64,000 bases of DNA, from contig CANLUT010000001.1 of the NCBI GenBank assembly GCA_947494335.1, forward strand, positions 434,001 to 498,000, in the 5' to 3' direction. Position numbers and translations under genes: made by a program. Shown piece after piece: positions 17,554-26,808 of the stretch. The notes under the pieces were generated by a model. The model saw only the letters and a list, made by a program, of their open reading frames with translations. It had not been told where the DNA came from and did no database searches. The stretch is from Oligoflexales bacterium. Lineage in GTDB: Bacteria; Bdellovibrionota_B; Oligoflexia; Oligoflexales; RGVZ01. Position 1 is the stretch's first letter. Every line of letters begins with the position of its first letter.

Positions 17554-18603
17554 ATGAGGCGTTTTGCTAACGTGCGTTCTGCACTAATTTCCGTGGCTTT
17601 GGTGTTTACTGCTGCATTTACGGCGGTGATGCCCGCGGGATCTGTTTGGGCCGATGAAGATCCAATGAACCCAGGTATCGATATGGCGGCCTTTGAGGCG
17701 GCTTTGACGACCACCGGTGTTGAGGGTTGGGTTCACGGACGGCTTGGTCCTTTGGCTGTTTTTGTGTTTCGTGAAAAAGGTGAGTTTTTCCGTTATGCGA
17801 TTTTCCCCATGGTTTCCCACGTTCCAAACGTCAAATCCGAACTCGAGACGCTTAAGCGTCACGATAAGGTGCGAATCAATGGTGAATTTATTGATAACGG
17901 TGCTCCACAGAAGCATATTTATGTGACTGAACTCAGTGTTGTTGAGCGCTGGGATGGTGGAGGGGGCGAGAATGTTCCTCCTTATGAGCATGAAGCAAAG
18001 ATTCCTGAAGATCTGATGACTCGCAGCGAGTTTATTGGCAAGGTTCACTTTGCGGCCCAAGACGGCTCCATGGTGGTTTGCGAGTATAAAGATGCTGTGG
18101 TTCCAGTCGTTGGGATCCCGGGAAAAGCCAATAACCTATACCGCGGCGATAAAGTAAAAATCCGTTTTAAAATTCAAAGCCATCCTCGCCGTCCAAGCCA
18201 TTTGGTTCTGGATGACTCCGTCGAAACACCTGTTGAGGTTCTAGAGCGCTTGGTTGACCTACATGGTCGCGTTACCTGCGTTGAAGGCACGCTGGTCAAG
18301 TTTCCGAAAAGTCCCGAGGTCTCATTTGACGTGTTTGCTCTGCAACGCACTGATAGTGACTTTGTAACTTTGGACTACACGCTCGTTAATTTTGAAGATG
18401 TCGAGCTTTTCAAGGCGATTCGTGAAAAGTCTGCCGCAGCGTGGAATGCTCATCCTGAAACGGTGGTCAATGGCCGCAACAAACTTCATAACCCAAGGCT
18501 TCAAGTCAAAGCTTGTGGAACACTGAACGTTGTAGCTCCAAGCCAAGCAAACCCACAGGTTCTCATTAATAAGATTGAAGACCTGACCTTTGACTATCAC
18601 TGA
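17554..18603 (+). CDS. Exported protein with repeated beta-rich domains, unknown
   Basis: A 349-residue protein with a signal peptide ending VWADED. The mature part is beta-rich, with repeated short patterns such as HDKVRINGEF and GDKVKIRFKI that look like small OB-fold or barrel strands joined by conserved Gly and Val residues. No catalytic motif is visible. A GGGGGAG site sits before the ATG at 17554. It stands alone between wecB and a convergent carboxypeptidase gene. A periplasmic binding role is possible but not supported further. Confidence 0.6.
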   Translation: MRRFANVRSALISVALVFTAAFTAVMPAGSVWADEDPMNPGIDMAAFEAALTTTGVEGWVHGRLGPLAVFVFREKGEFFRYAIFPMVSHVPNVKSELETLKRHDKVRINGEFIDNGAPQKHIYVTELSVVERWDGGGGENVPPYEHEAKIPEDLMTRSEFIGKVHFAAQDGSMVVCEYKDAVVPVVGIPGKANNLYRGDKVKIRFKIQSHPRRPSHLVLDDSVETPVEVLERLVDLHGRVTCVEGTLVKFPKSPEVSFDVFALQRTDSDFVTLDYTLVNFEDVELFKAIREKSAAAWNAHPETVVNGRNKLHNPRLQVKACGTLNVVAPSQANPQVLINKIEDLTFDYH

Positions 18604-18627
18604 AATCGTCCTTTTTACGGGACGGCC

Positions 18628-20130
18628 TCAGAGGCTGTATAACTCACTATACTTGCGCGTCAGATAGTTCATGTACGCATCAACGGACAGATCCGACCCG
18701 GTGGCGTGTTTGATCACCTCACCGGGTGGGAGCATGGCCCCCCACCGATGAACCTTGCGTGTCAACCAGCTGCGCAGGTTGAAAAACTCTCCACGAGAAA
18801 ACTCTGACTCCATCGTTGGCATCTCTTTGAGCGCGCTGTCGTAAAGCTGCGCGCTGAGCATATTGCCAATGGTGTAGCCTTGAAATGATCCCCCGAAAGG
18901 CCCGCTAAACCAGTGTACGTCCTGGAGACAGCCGTCTTTTAGCGATGGCACTTCCACGCCCAAATCAGAATTATAACGAGCATTCCAGGCCTCTGGCAGG
19001 TCTTTGATTTTCAATTTTCCCTCGAGAACATCACACTCGAGATCAAACCTGATCATCACGTGTAAGTTATACGTGAGTTCGTCAGCATCCACACGAATTA
19101 ACCCTGGCTCTACTTTGTTGATGGCCTTCAGGAAATCCGATTGGCTCGTGTTTTTAAAGTTGGGGAACTCTTGCTGTAATACAGGATAAAAATAATCCCA
19201 GAACGGCTTGCCCCGTCCAACCCGATTCTCCCACAGACGCGACTGACTTTCGTGGACGCCACTTGAAACGCCGTTACCCAGAATGTTTCCATCGAGATTT
19301 TCCGAAATTCCCATCTCGTAAAGCGCATGTCCGACTTCGTGTATGACGCTGAACAAACAATCGGTCAAATCATCACGGCGTGCGCGGGTGGTGATGCGGA
19401 TGTCGTTACCAGATAGTCGCGTCATGAATGGGTGCGGTGACAGGTCTATGCGTCCTCGTCTGAAGTCATAGCCGAGTCGCTCTGCCACTAGCCGGCAAAA
19501 TTTAAGCTGAGAGGCGTCATCAAAATTTCCCGTAAGGCAGTCGTTTTTGAGTTGCTTGGCGGACGTTACTTTTTTGACGAGTGGCACTAGCTGCGATCGC
19601 AAGTTTTGAAACATTTGTCGTGCGGTACGCACTGACGTGCCTGGGTCGCTAAACTGAATCAACGCATCCATTGGGTGTTCGAGGTCCGAAAAACATTCGG
19701 CCATTTTCAAACTTAATCGAACTGACTCCTCCAATAGCGGCTGCAGGGTTGCAAAATCGCTTTTGGGGCGAGCATCGGTCCACGCGGCGTACATTCTGGA
19801 GAAGTGTTCGGCCATGGCTGCGCTGAGGCTTGCGGGGACTTTGGACTCAAGGCTGTGAATGCGTCGGGCTTCACGCACAAATGCTGCGTCCTGATTTTCA
19901 AAACTTTGATTTGCGGCCCATGAAAACGCGCTGTCGATGAGATTTGATGTTTCTCGATCGACGAGTAGCTCGTGCGACAAATTTGCCAGAGTCGCGAGTT
20001 GGCGACCGCGCTGCTCTGCTCCAATGGCTGGCATCATGGTGGCCTGATCCCAGTAGAGTATGCTTGAGGCAAGTTTTAAATCAGTGTAGGTGGCCAGTCG
20101 TTTTTTTAGCGGTGAAAGATCTGGTGTCAT
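18628..20130 (-). CDS. M32 family carboxypeptidase (thermostable carboxypeptidase type)
   Basis: Metallocarboxypeptidase that trims residues from peptide C-termini. The 500-residue protein has the zinc motif HEVGHALYEMG around residue 263, the family motifs GVHESQSRLWEN and RVDADELTYNLHVMIRFDLE, and ends in the typical helical region PFGGSFQGYTIGNM. Length agrees with the M32 family. There is no signal peptide, so it is probably cytoplasmic and used in peptide turnover. The next gene downstream on the other strand is the convergent exported protein, 24 bases away. Confidence 0.95.
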   Translation of the reverse strand: MTPDLSPLKKRLATYTDLKLASSILYWDQATMMPAIGAEQRGRQLATLANLSHELLVDRETSNLIDSAFSWAANQSFENQDAAFVREARRIHSLESKVPASLSAAMAEHFSRMYAAWTDARPKSDFATLQPLLEESVRLSLKMAECFSDLEHPMDALIQFSDPGTSVRTARQMFQNLRSQLVPLVKKVTSAKQLKNDCLTGNFDDASQLKFCRLVAERLGYDFRRGRIDLSPHPFMTRLSGNDIRITTRARRDDLTDCLFSVIHEVGHALYEMGISENLDGNILGNGVSSGVHESQSRLWENRVGRGKPFWDYFYPVLQQEFPNFKNTSQSDFLKAINKVEPGLIRVDADELTYNLHVMIRFDLECDVLEGKLKIKDLPEAWNARYNSDLGVEVPSLKDGCLQDVHWFSGPFGGSFQGYTIGNMLSAQLYDSALKEMPTMESEFSRGEFFNLRSWLTRKVHRWGAMLPPGEVIKHATGSDLSVDAYMNYLTRKYSELYSL

Positions 20131-20175
20131 AGTCTTTTCTGATTCCTTTATTTATATCTAAGTCAGTTGTCGTTG

Positions 20176-20565
20176 TTAGAATGTTACTGCATGGGTGACT
20201 GGTTCGAGCTGATTTAGTTCTTCATCGGTAAATACCCGTGACCGGGTAAGAAATCGAACGCCTTCGGGGTTTTCGAGCGAAAACATCCCACCGCGCCCCT
20301 GCACCACATCAATAATCAATTGTGTGTGTTTCCAGTACTCAAATTGGCTGTCGCTCATGTAGAAGCCAGCGCCACCAATCTCACCCAATTTTACATCCGA
20401 TGGGCCGAGAATAAAGCCATCTATGGGGTAGCACATCGGGGAGCTGCCATCACAGCAGCCCCCCGATTGATGGAACATGAGATCGCCATGTTTAATGCGC
20501 AGATCTGCAATCAAATCCAAAGCAGAATCCGTTGCAAGCACGCGTTTGACATGGCCCTGGTGCAT
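20176..20565 (-). CDS. DUF779 family protein
   Basis: The 129-residue protein matches the DUF779 pattern: FHQSGGCCDGSSPMC with a Cys pair, then YPIDGFILGPSDVKLGEI and FYMSDSQFEYWKHTQL. These proteins are commonly encoded beside NAD-dependent aldehyde dehydrogenases, as here, and the cysteines suggest metal or redox function, which is unproved. The ATG follows the stop of the dehydrogenase gene by one base, so translation is probably coupled and the two act together. Confidence 0.9.
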   Translation of the reverse strand: MHQGHVKRVLATDSALDLIADLRIKHGDLMFHQSGGCCDGSSPMCYPIDGFILGPSDVKLGEIGGAGFYMSDSQFEYWKHTQLIIDVVQGRGGMFSLENPEGVRFLTRSRVFTDEELNQLEPVTHAVTF

Positions 20566-20566
20566 C

Positions 20567-22090
20567 TTAGAAGAATCCCAGCTTCTTGGGGTTGTAGCTA
20601 ATCAAAACGTTTTTCACTTGCTGATAATGATCGAGCATCATCTTGTGTGTTTCGCGACCGATTCCCGACTGCTTGTAGCCCCCGAAGGTAGCATGAGCAG
20701 GGTAGGCATGGTAGCAGTTCGTCCAAACGCGTCCAGCCTGGATCTCACGACCGAATCGGTATGCCGTGTTGATGTTGCGAGTCCAGATACCGGCGCCAAG
20801 ACCGTAAAGTGTGTCGTTAGCGATGGCGAGTGCTTCCGCCTCATTTTTAAATGTTGTGACGCTGACAACTGGACCAAAGATCTCTTCTTGGAATACCCGC
20901 ATCTTGTTGTTACCGAAGAACACAGTCGGCTCAACATAGTAGCCATCAAGTAATTCGCCGGCAAGTTTTGCGCGATTACCGCCTGTCAGACACTGTGCAC
21001 CTTCTTTCTTGCCAATATCGATGTAGCTCAGGATCTTTTCGACTTGCTCCATGGATGCCTGAGCGCCGATCATTGTGGATTCGTCGAGCGGATGACCCTG
21101 TTTAACTTTTTTGACACGCTCAACAGCGCGAGCGATGAAGTCTTTGTAAATGGATTCGTGAACCAAAGCTCTGGAAGGACAGGTACACACTTCACCTTGG
21201 TTGAGGGCAAACATCGTAAAGCCTTCGAGAGCTTTGTCAAAGAAGTCATCGTCTTTGTCCATGATGTCTGGGAAGAAAATATTGGGGGATTTGCCGCCCA
21301 GCTCGAGCGTGACTGGTATGAGATTGTTTGATGCGTACTGCATAATCAACCGACCGGTGGTGGTCTCTCCAGTGAATGCAATTTTGGAGATACGCTTGTT
21401 GCTAGCGAGGGGCTTTCCTGCCTCAAGTCCAAAGCCGTTGACGATATTGAGAGTGCCGGCAGGCAAGAGATCCTGAATCAGTTCTGCAAACAGCAAAATT
21501 CCAGCTGGCGTTTGTTCTGCTGGTTTCAAAACTACGCAGTTACCTGCCGCTAGCGCTGGAGCAAGTTTCCATGCGGCCATGAGTAAAGGAAAATTCCACG
21601 GGATGATCTGTCCCACAACCCCGAGTGGTTCGTGGAAATGGTACGCCACCGTGTCATGATCGATTTCGCCGATGCTACCTTCTTGGGCGCGAATACATGA
21701 GGCAAAATATCGGAAGTGGTCAATCGCTAGCGGTAAATCTGCAGCCTTGGTCTCGCGGATTGGCTTACCGTTGTCCCATGTCTCTGCAATGGCAAGTTTC
21801 TCAAGATTTTGCTCCATGCGATCAGCGATTTTGAGCAGAATATTGCTGCGCTCAGTTGTTGAGGTTTTGCCCCAAGACTCCTTAGCACGATGAGCTGCAT
21901 CAAGAGCTAGCTCAATATCGTTGTGATCAGAACGGGCGATTTCGCAGAAAACTTTTCCAGTCACAGGGGTGATATTTTCAAAATACTTTCCAGCCTTAGG
22001 CTTAACCCACTCTCCACCAATGAAGTTGTCATATTTGGATTTAAATTGGACGGGAGATCCTTTGTCATTTGGATTTAAGTGTTTCGTCAC
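20567..22090 (-). CDS. NAD-dependent aldehyde dehydrogenase (ExaC/AldB type)
   Basis: Oxidises an aldehyde to a carboxylic acid. The 507-residue protein shows the Rossmann-type cofactor site ITPVTGKV...[23 protein letters not shown], the catalytic Glu in LELGGKSPN and the nucleophilic Cys in [11 protein letters not shown]. The C-terminal [11 protein letters not shown] is also conserved. The start is GTG with AAAGGGG upstream. The next gene downstream is DUF779, and a TetR repressor gene lies upstream on the same strand, with palindromes between. This arrangement suggests aldehyde-induced expression, with TetR as the likely sensor. Confidence 0.93.
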   Translation of the reverse strand: MTKHLNPNDKGSPVQFKSKYDNFIGGEWVKPKAGKYFENITPVTGKVFCEIARSDHNDIELALDAAHRAKESWGKTSTTERSNILLKIADRMEQNLEKLAIAETWDNGKPIRETKAADLPLAIDHFRYFASCIRAQEGSIGEIDHDTVAYHFHEPLGVVGQIIPWNFPLLMAAWKLAPALAAGNCVVLKPAEQTPAGILLFAELIQDLLPAGTLNIVNGFGLEAGKPLASNKRISKIAFTGETTTGRLIMQYASNNLIPVTLELGGKSPNIFFPDIMDKDDDFFDKALEGFTMFALNQGEVCTCPSRALVHESIYKDFIARAVERVKKVKQGHPLDESTMIGAQASMEQVEKILSYIDIGKKEGAQCLTGGNRAKLAGELLDGYYVEPTVFFGNNKMRVFQEEIFGPVVSVTTFKNEAEALAIANDTLYGLGAGIWTRNINTAYRFGREIQAGRVWTNCYHAYPAHATFGGYKQSGIGRETHKMMLDHYQQVKNVLISYNPKKLGFF

Positions 22091-22194
22091 TTGCGACCCC
22101 TTTCTTCTCTGATATTTGATTTCAGGACATTATTTGCGCTTTTTCTCGGTCAGTCACGTACAAATTTTAGAGCGCAACGAGGGGTATTCTTATA

Positions 22195-22233
22195 TGGCCA
22201 TACGGCCAAATATGGTCATTATCGAAATGACCA
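22195..22233. promoter_or_regulatory. Palindromic operator candidates before the aldehyde dehydrogenase
   Basis: Two inverted repeats sit between the tetR gene and aldehyde dehydrogenase: TGGCC-ATAC-GGCCA at 22195-22208 and TGGTCATT-ATCGA-AATGACCA at 22213-22233. The second has perfect 8-base arms. They are placed before the dehydrogenase start, where a TetR dimer would repress. That the neighbouring TetR binds here is inference. Confidence 0.5.
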
Positions 22234-22296
22234 AATGGACATCAGTCCCTGATTCCATTGGTTAATGCAGATGGTTTTATTCAGTGAAAGTCTGGG

Positions 22297-22890
22297 TCAA
22301 CAGACGCCTAACAGTGTTTTAACTAAACGCTCAATACGATTAATGGGGATGATGCTGCTTCCAGCTCGTCCCACTTGGATCGCGCCCTGTAGCATGTCTG
22401 GAATTGATTTTATGATATCCACAGTCATCGCTTGGGGGTTAAACGATCCATCGCTGAGACCATCACGGACCAGATCGTCCAGAAATGATATTTGCTGTTT
22501 GTGCATTTCAACCAAAGCATCGCGCACTTTACCAGGCAGAAGCGGCCATGATACCGCGAACGCCCCTCCGGGGCAGACCTGTCCGTGGCTTATCATGGCT
22601 CTATAATGATCAAAGTAGCTTGCAAGCCGCTGAACGGGCGCCTGTGTCTCGACTTTGTGACTCCATTGCTCAAACATTTTCATATCCGAGTCGACAACGG
22701 CGCATGCCAGGTCGTCCTTACTTGAGAAATAATGAAAAATGCTTGCCTTGCGTATGCCGAGTTCGTCGGCGAGTTCTTGCAGGCTGAGAGCATCATAGCC
22801 AACGGTTTGTGATAAGGCTGCAGCCTTTGATAGGAGCTTTGATCTGGTGTCGTTGCCCGCTGCGGTAAACGAAGATCTTTGACCAGCCAT
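22297..22890 (-). CDS. TetR/AcrR family transcriptional regulator
   Basis: A 197-residue repressor. The N-terminal helix-turn-helix is clear: LSKAAALSQTVGYDALSLQE followed by ELGIRKASIFHYFSSKDDL. The C-terminal ligand domain is variable, as usual. It is encoded directly upstream of the aldehyde dehydrogenase and DUF779, on the same strand, and the 206-base gap between them holds two palindromes. The simplest reading is that it represses the aldehyde-oxidation genes until an inducer, probably an aldehyde or alcohol, is present. Confidence 0.9.
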   Translation of the reverse strand: MAGQRSSFTAAGNDTRSKLLSKAAALSQTVGYDALSLQELADELGIRKASIFHYFSSKDDLACAVVDSDMKMFEQWSHKVETQAPVQRLASYFDHYRAMISHGQVCPGGAFAVSWPLLPGKVRDALVEMHKQQISFLDDLVRDGLSDGSFNPQAMTVDIIKSIPDMLQGAIQVGRAGSSIIPINRIERLVKTLLGVC

Positions 22891-23280
22891 GGAATTTATC
22901 CTCTATGCGAAGCATCGAAAATCCGAGAATTTTACACTTCAATTATTGTCTTACGAAAATGCCCGAATGTGAAGTTTTAGCCTGCAAAGAGTGAAATGCC
23001 GACAACACGATGTAAGTCATGAACAGTCAGTTTCAATGATTGTCAGCATCCATGTTACCGAGGCTTTTACCGATTTCGACTGTTGCTCGTAGGGGGGGGG
23101 CTCAAGGTTGTCCATAGTGTGAAATTATATTCATAATTTCGATTGCTTAGCGTTGTGTTTATAGTTTTACGCTGCCTTCAGTGGGCTAGCTTTGCGAAAC
23201 GACTGAAGCTAACCAGCGAAAATAAGTTGGCTCGGTTAGTCAGCTGCTGTAGGTTCAAGTGCCTTGTCGGAGGGTTAATC
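22891..23280. other. Intergenic stretch with a G9 tract
   Basis: This 390-base gap separates the tetR gene (leftward) from the FkbM gene (rightward). It contains no convincing ORF and no strong hairpin. A run of nine G residues lies at 23092-23100, about 180 bases before the FkbM ATG. The frame of FkbM extends back to 23143 but has no good ribosome site before 23281. Confidence 0.7.
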
Positions 23281-24069
23281 ATGCGTTTCAAAGAGTTTGC
23301 CAAGAAAATTGTCGCAAAAATTATTCCTGAATTTAGTGTTCAGTATGGGGCCTTGACAATCCGAGGCCCTCTTGAAGATCGCGGCTTTCTTAAAGCCCTT
23401 AGTCGTGGCGAACGCGAGCCATTTATGACGAAAACATTGGTGGATTTTGTAGCCCACGATACCGTTTTTCTCGATGTTGGTGGGCACCTTGGACAATACT
23501 CGCTGGCGGTTGCAGAAAAGCTTCCGCGAGGCGGTGCGGGGCGGGTCGTAGTATTCGAACCACACCCGAGGTCACGTAAATATCTTAAGCGTAATGTTTT
23601 GATGAACGGCGTGGATGATAAGGTCACGGTCGAGGAGTTCTGTGCTGCGGCCTCAACCGGAACAGTTCTTTTTTATTCCGACGATCTTCAATCAGATTAC
23701 TCAAGCACAGTACCTAATGCGGCAGGTAGCTCGTCGAGAACTGTAGTGGAGGTGCCCGCGATCCCTCTAGATGAGTATTTTGCAGGAAAAGATTATCCAA
23801 CGGTCGTGAAAATTGATGTTGAGGGTGCGGAGTTGTCTGTACTGGAGGGGATGCGAGAGATCATGAAGCAGAAAAAGCCTCTACTTTTTATCGAATGTAA
23901 TGGACCGGCTTTGAAACGGTCGGGTAGCTCAGCCAAGGATCTTCTTGAAGTTCTTGCAAGAAGCTACTCAAAAATTTCCATCATTGATGAGGCGACAAAG
24001 TCACTCGTTACCGTCAACAAGTCTTCAAATTTAAACGACAAATGTGAGAACCTCCTTTGCCTTCCTTGA
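23281..24069 (+). CDS. FkbM family SAM-dependent methyltransferase
   Basis: The 262-residue protein has the SAM-binding motif I FLDVGGHLGQYSLAVA, the acidic end of strand 2 in VVVFEPHPRS, and the family-specific VVKIDVEGAELSVLEGM. FkbM enzymes O-methylate sugars or small molecules, often in surface glycans. The ATG at 23281 has GGAGGG seven bases upstream, so the longer upstream frame is not used. No other glycan genes adjoin it, and the substrate is unknown. Confidence 0.85.
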   Translation: MRFKEFAKKIVAKIIPEFSVQYGALTIRGPLEDRGFLKALSRGEREPFMTKTLVDFVAHDTVFLDVGGHLGQYSLAVAEKLPRGGAGRVVVFEPHPRSRKYLKRNVLMNGVDDKVTVEEFCAAASTGTVLFYSDDLQSDYSSTVPNAAGSSSRTVVEVPAIPLDEYFAGKDYPTVVKIDVEGAELSVLEGMREIMKQKKPLLFIECNGPALKRSGSSAKDLLEVLARSYSKISIIDEATKSLVTVNKSSNLNDKCENLLCLP

Positions 24070-24279
24070 GTAAATCTCGAAGATCCTAAGGGTCTGACTT
24101 GCCATTGTGTGGTCTAAATCCGCCTGGAAAACGCAAAGTCAACCCGCTGTAATTGCCGGATAAAACTAATTAATTTTTTAAAAATCTAAAGAAATTTCGG
24201 GCGTTGACGAACCAACTGTCGGCTGCGAAACCGGGCTTTGAGTGCTCGGAGGATCGCTGTTCAGATAGGACTTGCAGCG

Positions 24280-25077
24280 ATGAAAGTTGATAAGATCGAG
24301 ACTCGATTGGATCCAATGGAGCCGGCTATCTCCAAGCCGCTGGATTTAAAGTCTGCGCGGGAGTCGAACGTCGCGACTCAATCAGTGACGGATTTAAAAG
24401 CGAAAGAGCAACTGGACCCCTTGAAGGAAAAACGCGATGCCCCAAAGAACACGGTGGATAATCCAAACTTCGCCGCCTTTGAGAAAGAGAAGATTGAATC
24501 TACGATTTATCAGCTTTTTTTCTTACGCGAGGTGCGTAAGCAGGCAATTGAGATGGATATCGTGAAGCGCAACGAATTGCGGGAATACATTAAGAACATG
24601 TATGTAAAAGATGACTCAAAAAGTTATTTTATGAGTCAGATGAATGAACAGCGATTGCGAATGCTATTTACTTGGCTAGATCGCTTCTGGAATGAGAAAA
24701 AATTTCGCCACCTGAGGGAGTGGGCAAATATTCAGTATAAAGACCTGCAACAAATGAAGCGGGACGCCTTCATGTATGTTCTAAAATTCGAGCGTCTGGT
24801 AGCTACGAGAAAGTCCGAGCTGGAGAGGCTGAAGCCAAGGGTCAATCTGCTGGAAGAGCGTCGCGAAGAACGAGCAGAAGATCTCGCGCGTCTGAAACTC
24901 GACAAGATGAAAGAAAAAATCATCATAAAGTTTGATGATCGTCAGAGGATGGCTGAGTACATGATTTCATCGACCGCCCTTGAGAAAATCGACAGCCATC
25001 GGCGTGTGGAAAACCTCATCAAAACAGATCTATTCAAAGACAAAGATCGTTCAAGAGCGCTTCGTAAAGTGGATTGA
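24280..25077 (+). CDS. Charged coiled-coil protein, unknown function
   Basis: A 265-residue protein, very rich in Glu, Lys and Arg. Residues 85-265 are predicted helical with heptad-like stretches (for example RKSELERLKPRVNLLEERRE), while the N-terminal 80 residues are polar and probably disordered. There is no signal peptide. No domain is recognised. The ATG at 24280 follows an AGGA; a TTG at 24238 would add 14 residues. It converges on a TetR gene nine bases downstream. Confidence 0.55.
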   Translation: MKVDKIETRLDPMEPAISKPLDLKSARESNVATQSVTDLKAKEQLDPLKEKRDAPKNTVDNPNFAAFEKEKIESTIYQLFFLREVRKQAIEMDIVKRNELREYIKNMYVKDDSKSYFMSQMNEQRLRMLFTWLDRFWNEKKFRHLREWANIQYKDLQQMKRDAFMYVLKFERLVATRKSELERLKPRVNLLEERREERAEDLARLKLDKMKEKIIIKFDDRQRMAEYMISSTALEKIDSHRRVENLIKTDLFKDKDRSRALRKVD

Positions 25078-25086
25078 AAGATGGCT

Positions 25087-25683
25087 TCACTTTGAAACAG
25101 CCCGCCAACTTAAGTCTTCAAAGTCGGACATTAGTTTATCCGTCAACGGAACGCCTCTATGTAAAGAATCGCGAGCAAACCGAGCTAAAGCTCCAACTGT
25201 TACGGCAAATAATACATCGATATCAGCGTCGGCGAAGATCCCCTTCTGTTGGAAATAGGTAATCCAGTTAATCCATTGAATATAGACTTTTTCTGAGATC
25301 CGTCGGCTAGCATCATTCAAGAATGTTGCGCCAAAACTTGATTCGAAAAAAAGGTACTCATGTGGTCTGGACTGAATTCGTTCGGCAGCTCTTCGCATAA
25401 GGTTGCGAAAAGAGTCTTTGGGGTTGTGGAGAGACGGCTCTGTGATACCTGACTGAATGTTTATTTGTTCCTGTTCTGCACAGGCATGCTGAAACAGTGT
25501 GTTGGCCAAGTCTTCCTTGCTAGGAAAAATCCGAAAAATTGTACCGACAGCAACGCCCGCGTCTTTTGCGATCAGCTCAGTGTTGGCTCCGGAAAAACCA
25601 AATGTTGCAAAATGTTTTGCGGATGCCGCCAAAATTGCGGTGCGCTTACCCTCGGGGTCCATGACTCGCCGTTTTTTGCTCAA
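25087..25683 (-). CDS. TetR/AcrR family transcriptional regulator
   Basis: A 198-residue regulator with N-terminal helix-turn-helix: ILAASAKHFATFGFSGANTE then IAKDAGVAVGTIFRIFPSKE. The C-terminal helical domain has aromatic residues (ESSFGATF, KVYIQWINWITYF) and probably binds a hydrophobic ligand. No obvious target gene is adjacent: upstream on the same strand is tRNA-Thr, and the next gene downstream is convergent. It may act at a distance or regulate itself. Confidence 0.9.
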   Translation of the reverse strand: MSKKRRVMDPEGKRTAILAASAKHFATFGFSGANTELIAKDAGVAVGTIFRIFPSKEDLANTLFQHACAEQEQINIQSGITEPSLHNPKDSFRNLMRRAAERIQSRPHEYLFFESSFGATFLNDASRRISEKVYIQWINWITYFQQKGIFADADIDVLFAVTVGALARFARDSLHRGVPLTDKLMSDFEDLSWRAVSK

Positions 25684-25723
25684 GAGGCAGCCTCCCGAAA
25701 AGATGCTGATAACTTTGACTGGA

Positions 25724-25799
<76 letters not shown>

Positions 25800-25819
25800 G
25801 TATTGCCATGAAACCTGCC

Positions 25820-26218
25820 TCAATTAGGGAATTTAACAGGAAGTCCAGCGTCTTTCCAAGCCTGAAATGCACCAGCATTAAAGGTTCGAAATCCCAATGT
25901 GCTAAAATGGTCGGCGGCTTTTTCTGCGCGTTTTCCAGATCGGCAATAAAATATAAGGTCTCTGGATCTGTCCCAGCCCTCAACGGCTTTATGATATGCG
26001 TCACTTTGCGCTTCGATCTCACTAGTGGCAAGCCACTGCGCTGGAGCAGCCATTCCTGAGTCAGCGATTTCTGATTCTTCTCGCACATCCACGAGAATCG
26101 CAATGCCGGAAATCACAGCCATGTAAGCATCCCGCGGGCTGATTGCAGTGGCTGCATTTGCTTGCGATGAAAAAAGAGCGCCGATGAAAAGCATTAGTGA
26201 TAACAGTAATCGCTCCAT
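25820..26218 (-). CDS. Periplasmic rhodanese-like protein
   Basis: A 132-residue protein with a signal peptide (LLLSLMLFIGALFSSQANA) and a single rhodanese domain: ILVDVREESE near the start and the active-site loop YCRSGKRAEKAA. The catalytic Cys is present, so sulfur transfer or thiol chemistry in the periplasm is plausible. The ATG at 26218 is preceded by GGAGGG, so nine upstream codons are not used. It follows the azurin gene by 26 bases on the same strand and is very probably in the same operon. Confidence 0.85.
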   Translation of the reverse strand: MERLLLSLMLFIGALFSSQANAATAISPRDAYMAVISGIAILVDVREESEIADSGMAAPAQWLATSEIEAQSDAYHKAVEGWDRSRDLIFYCRSGKRAEKAADHFSTLGFRTFNAGAFQAWKDAGLPVKFPN

Positions 26219-26244
26219 CGGCGCCCTCCGAAAACTTTTAGTCA

Positions 26245-26679
26245 TTAAAATGTAACGTCACCAACCATCACAGCACTGTGGCCTGGGAAGGTGCAGAAAA
26301 ATTTATACTTGGTACCTTTTTTGAGCTTACTAGTTGCAAAGGACACCTCAGTAGACTCACCGCCGCCAACCAATTTTGACGCAACCACAACGGATGCGCT
26401 GGTCGGTGTGTAGTCTTTTGCTGGGCCGGCTTTTGTCGCGTCAGCGATGACATTTTTCATTTCAGATTCTGGTGCGATAACCACGTTATGTCCCATCGCA
26501 GCTTTTGGCAATTTACCGGTGTGCTTTAGCGAAAGCTTCACGTCAGTGCAGCCTGCAACAGCGATGGTTTTTGTGTTGTAGCTCATGGCGTCAGTACCTT
26601 CGACTTTGACGTCACAGGTCTTGGCGTAAGAGGCCCCAGCGATCATGGTGGACGCGATAAATAAAGCGACTTTTTTCAT
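26245..26679 (-). CDS. azu: Azurin (periplasmic blue copper protein)
   Basis: A 144-residue type 1 copper electron carrier. A signal peptide ends near SYAKT. The copper ligands fit the family pattern: His64 (GHNVV), Cys129 and His134 (FCTFPGH) and Met138. The two Cys near the N-terminus (C22, C44) match the conserved disulfide. Azurin shuttles electrons between periplasmic enzymes. Here it is cotranscribed with a rhodanese-like gene. A palindrome about 50 bases upstream of the start may regulate the pair. Confidence 0.95.
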   Translation of the reverse strand: MKKVALFIASTMIAGASYAKTCDVKVEGTDAMSYNTKTIAVAGCTDVKLSLKHTGKLPKAAMGHNVVIAPESEMKNVIADATKAGPAKDYTPTSASVVVASKLVGGGESTEVSFATSKLKKGTKYKFFCTFPGHSAVMVGDVTF

Positions 26680-26722
26680 AACTTCGACTCCTCATTTTAT
26701 TTGGCAAAAGTGCATCGTCATT

Positions 26723-26736
26723 CGGACTTGAGTCCG
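26723..26736. promoter_or_regulatory. Palindrome upstream of azurin
   Basis: A 14-base perfect palindrome-like repeat, CGGACT-TG-AGTCCG on the plus strand, lies just before the azurin gene. On the minus strand a TAAGAT, which could be a -10 box, ends three bases upstream of it, so the palindrome would overlap or abut the transcription start. An operator is plausible; the binding protein is unknown. Confidence 0.35.
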
Positions 26737-26808
26737 AGATCTTAGCAAGAAAGTTGTGAGGTTGGAACAGCTGACAGAAGGGGTTAGTTTCTTTTTTTGG
26801 TCGCTTTT

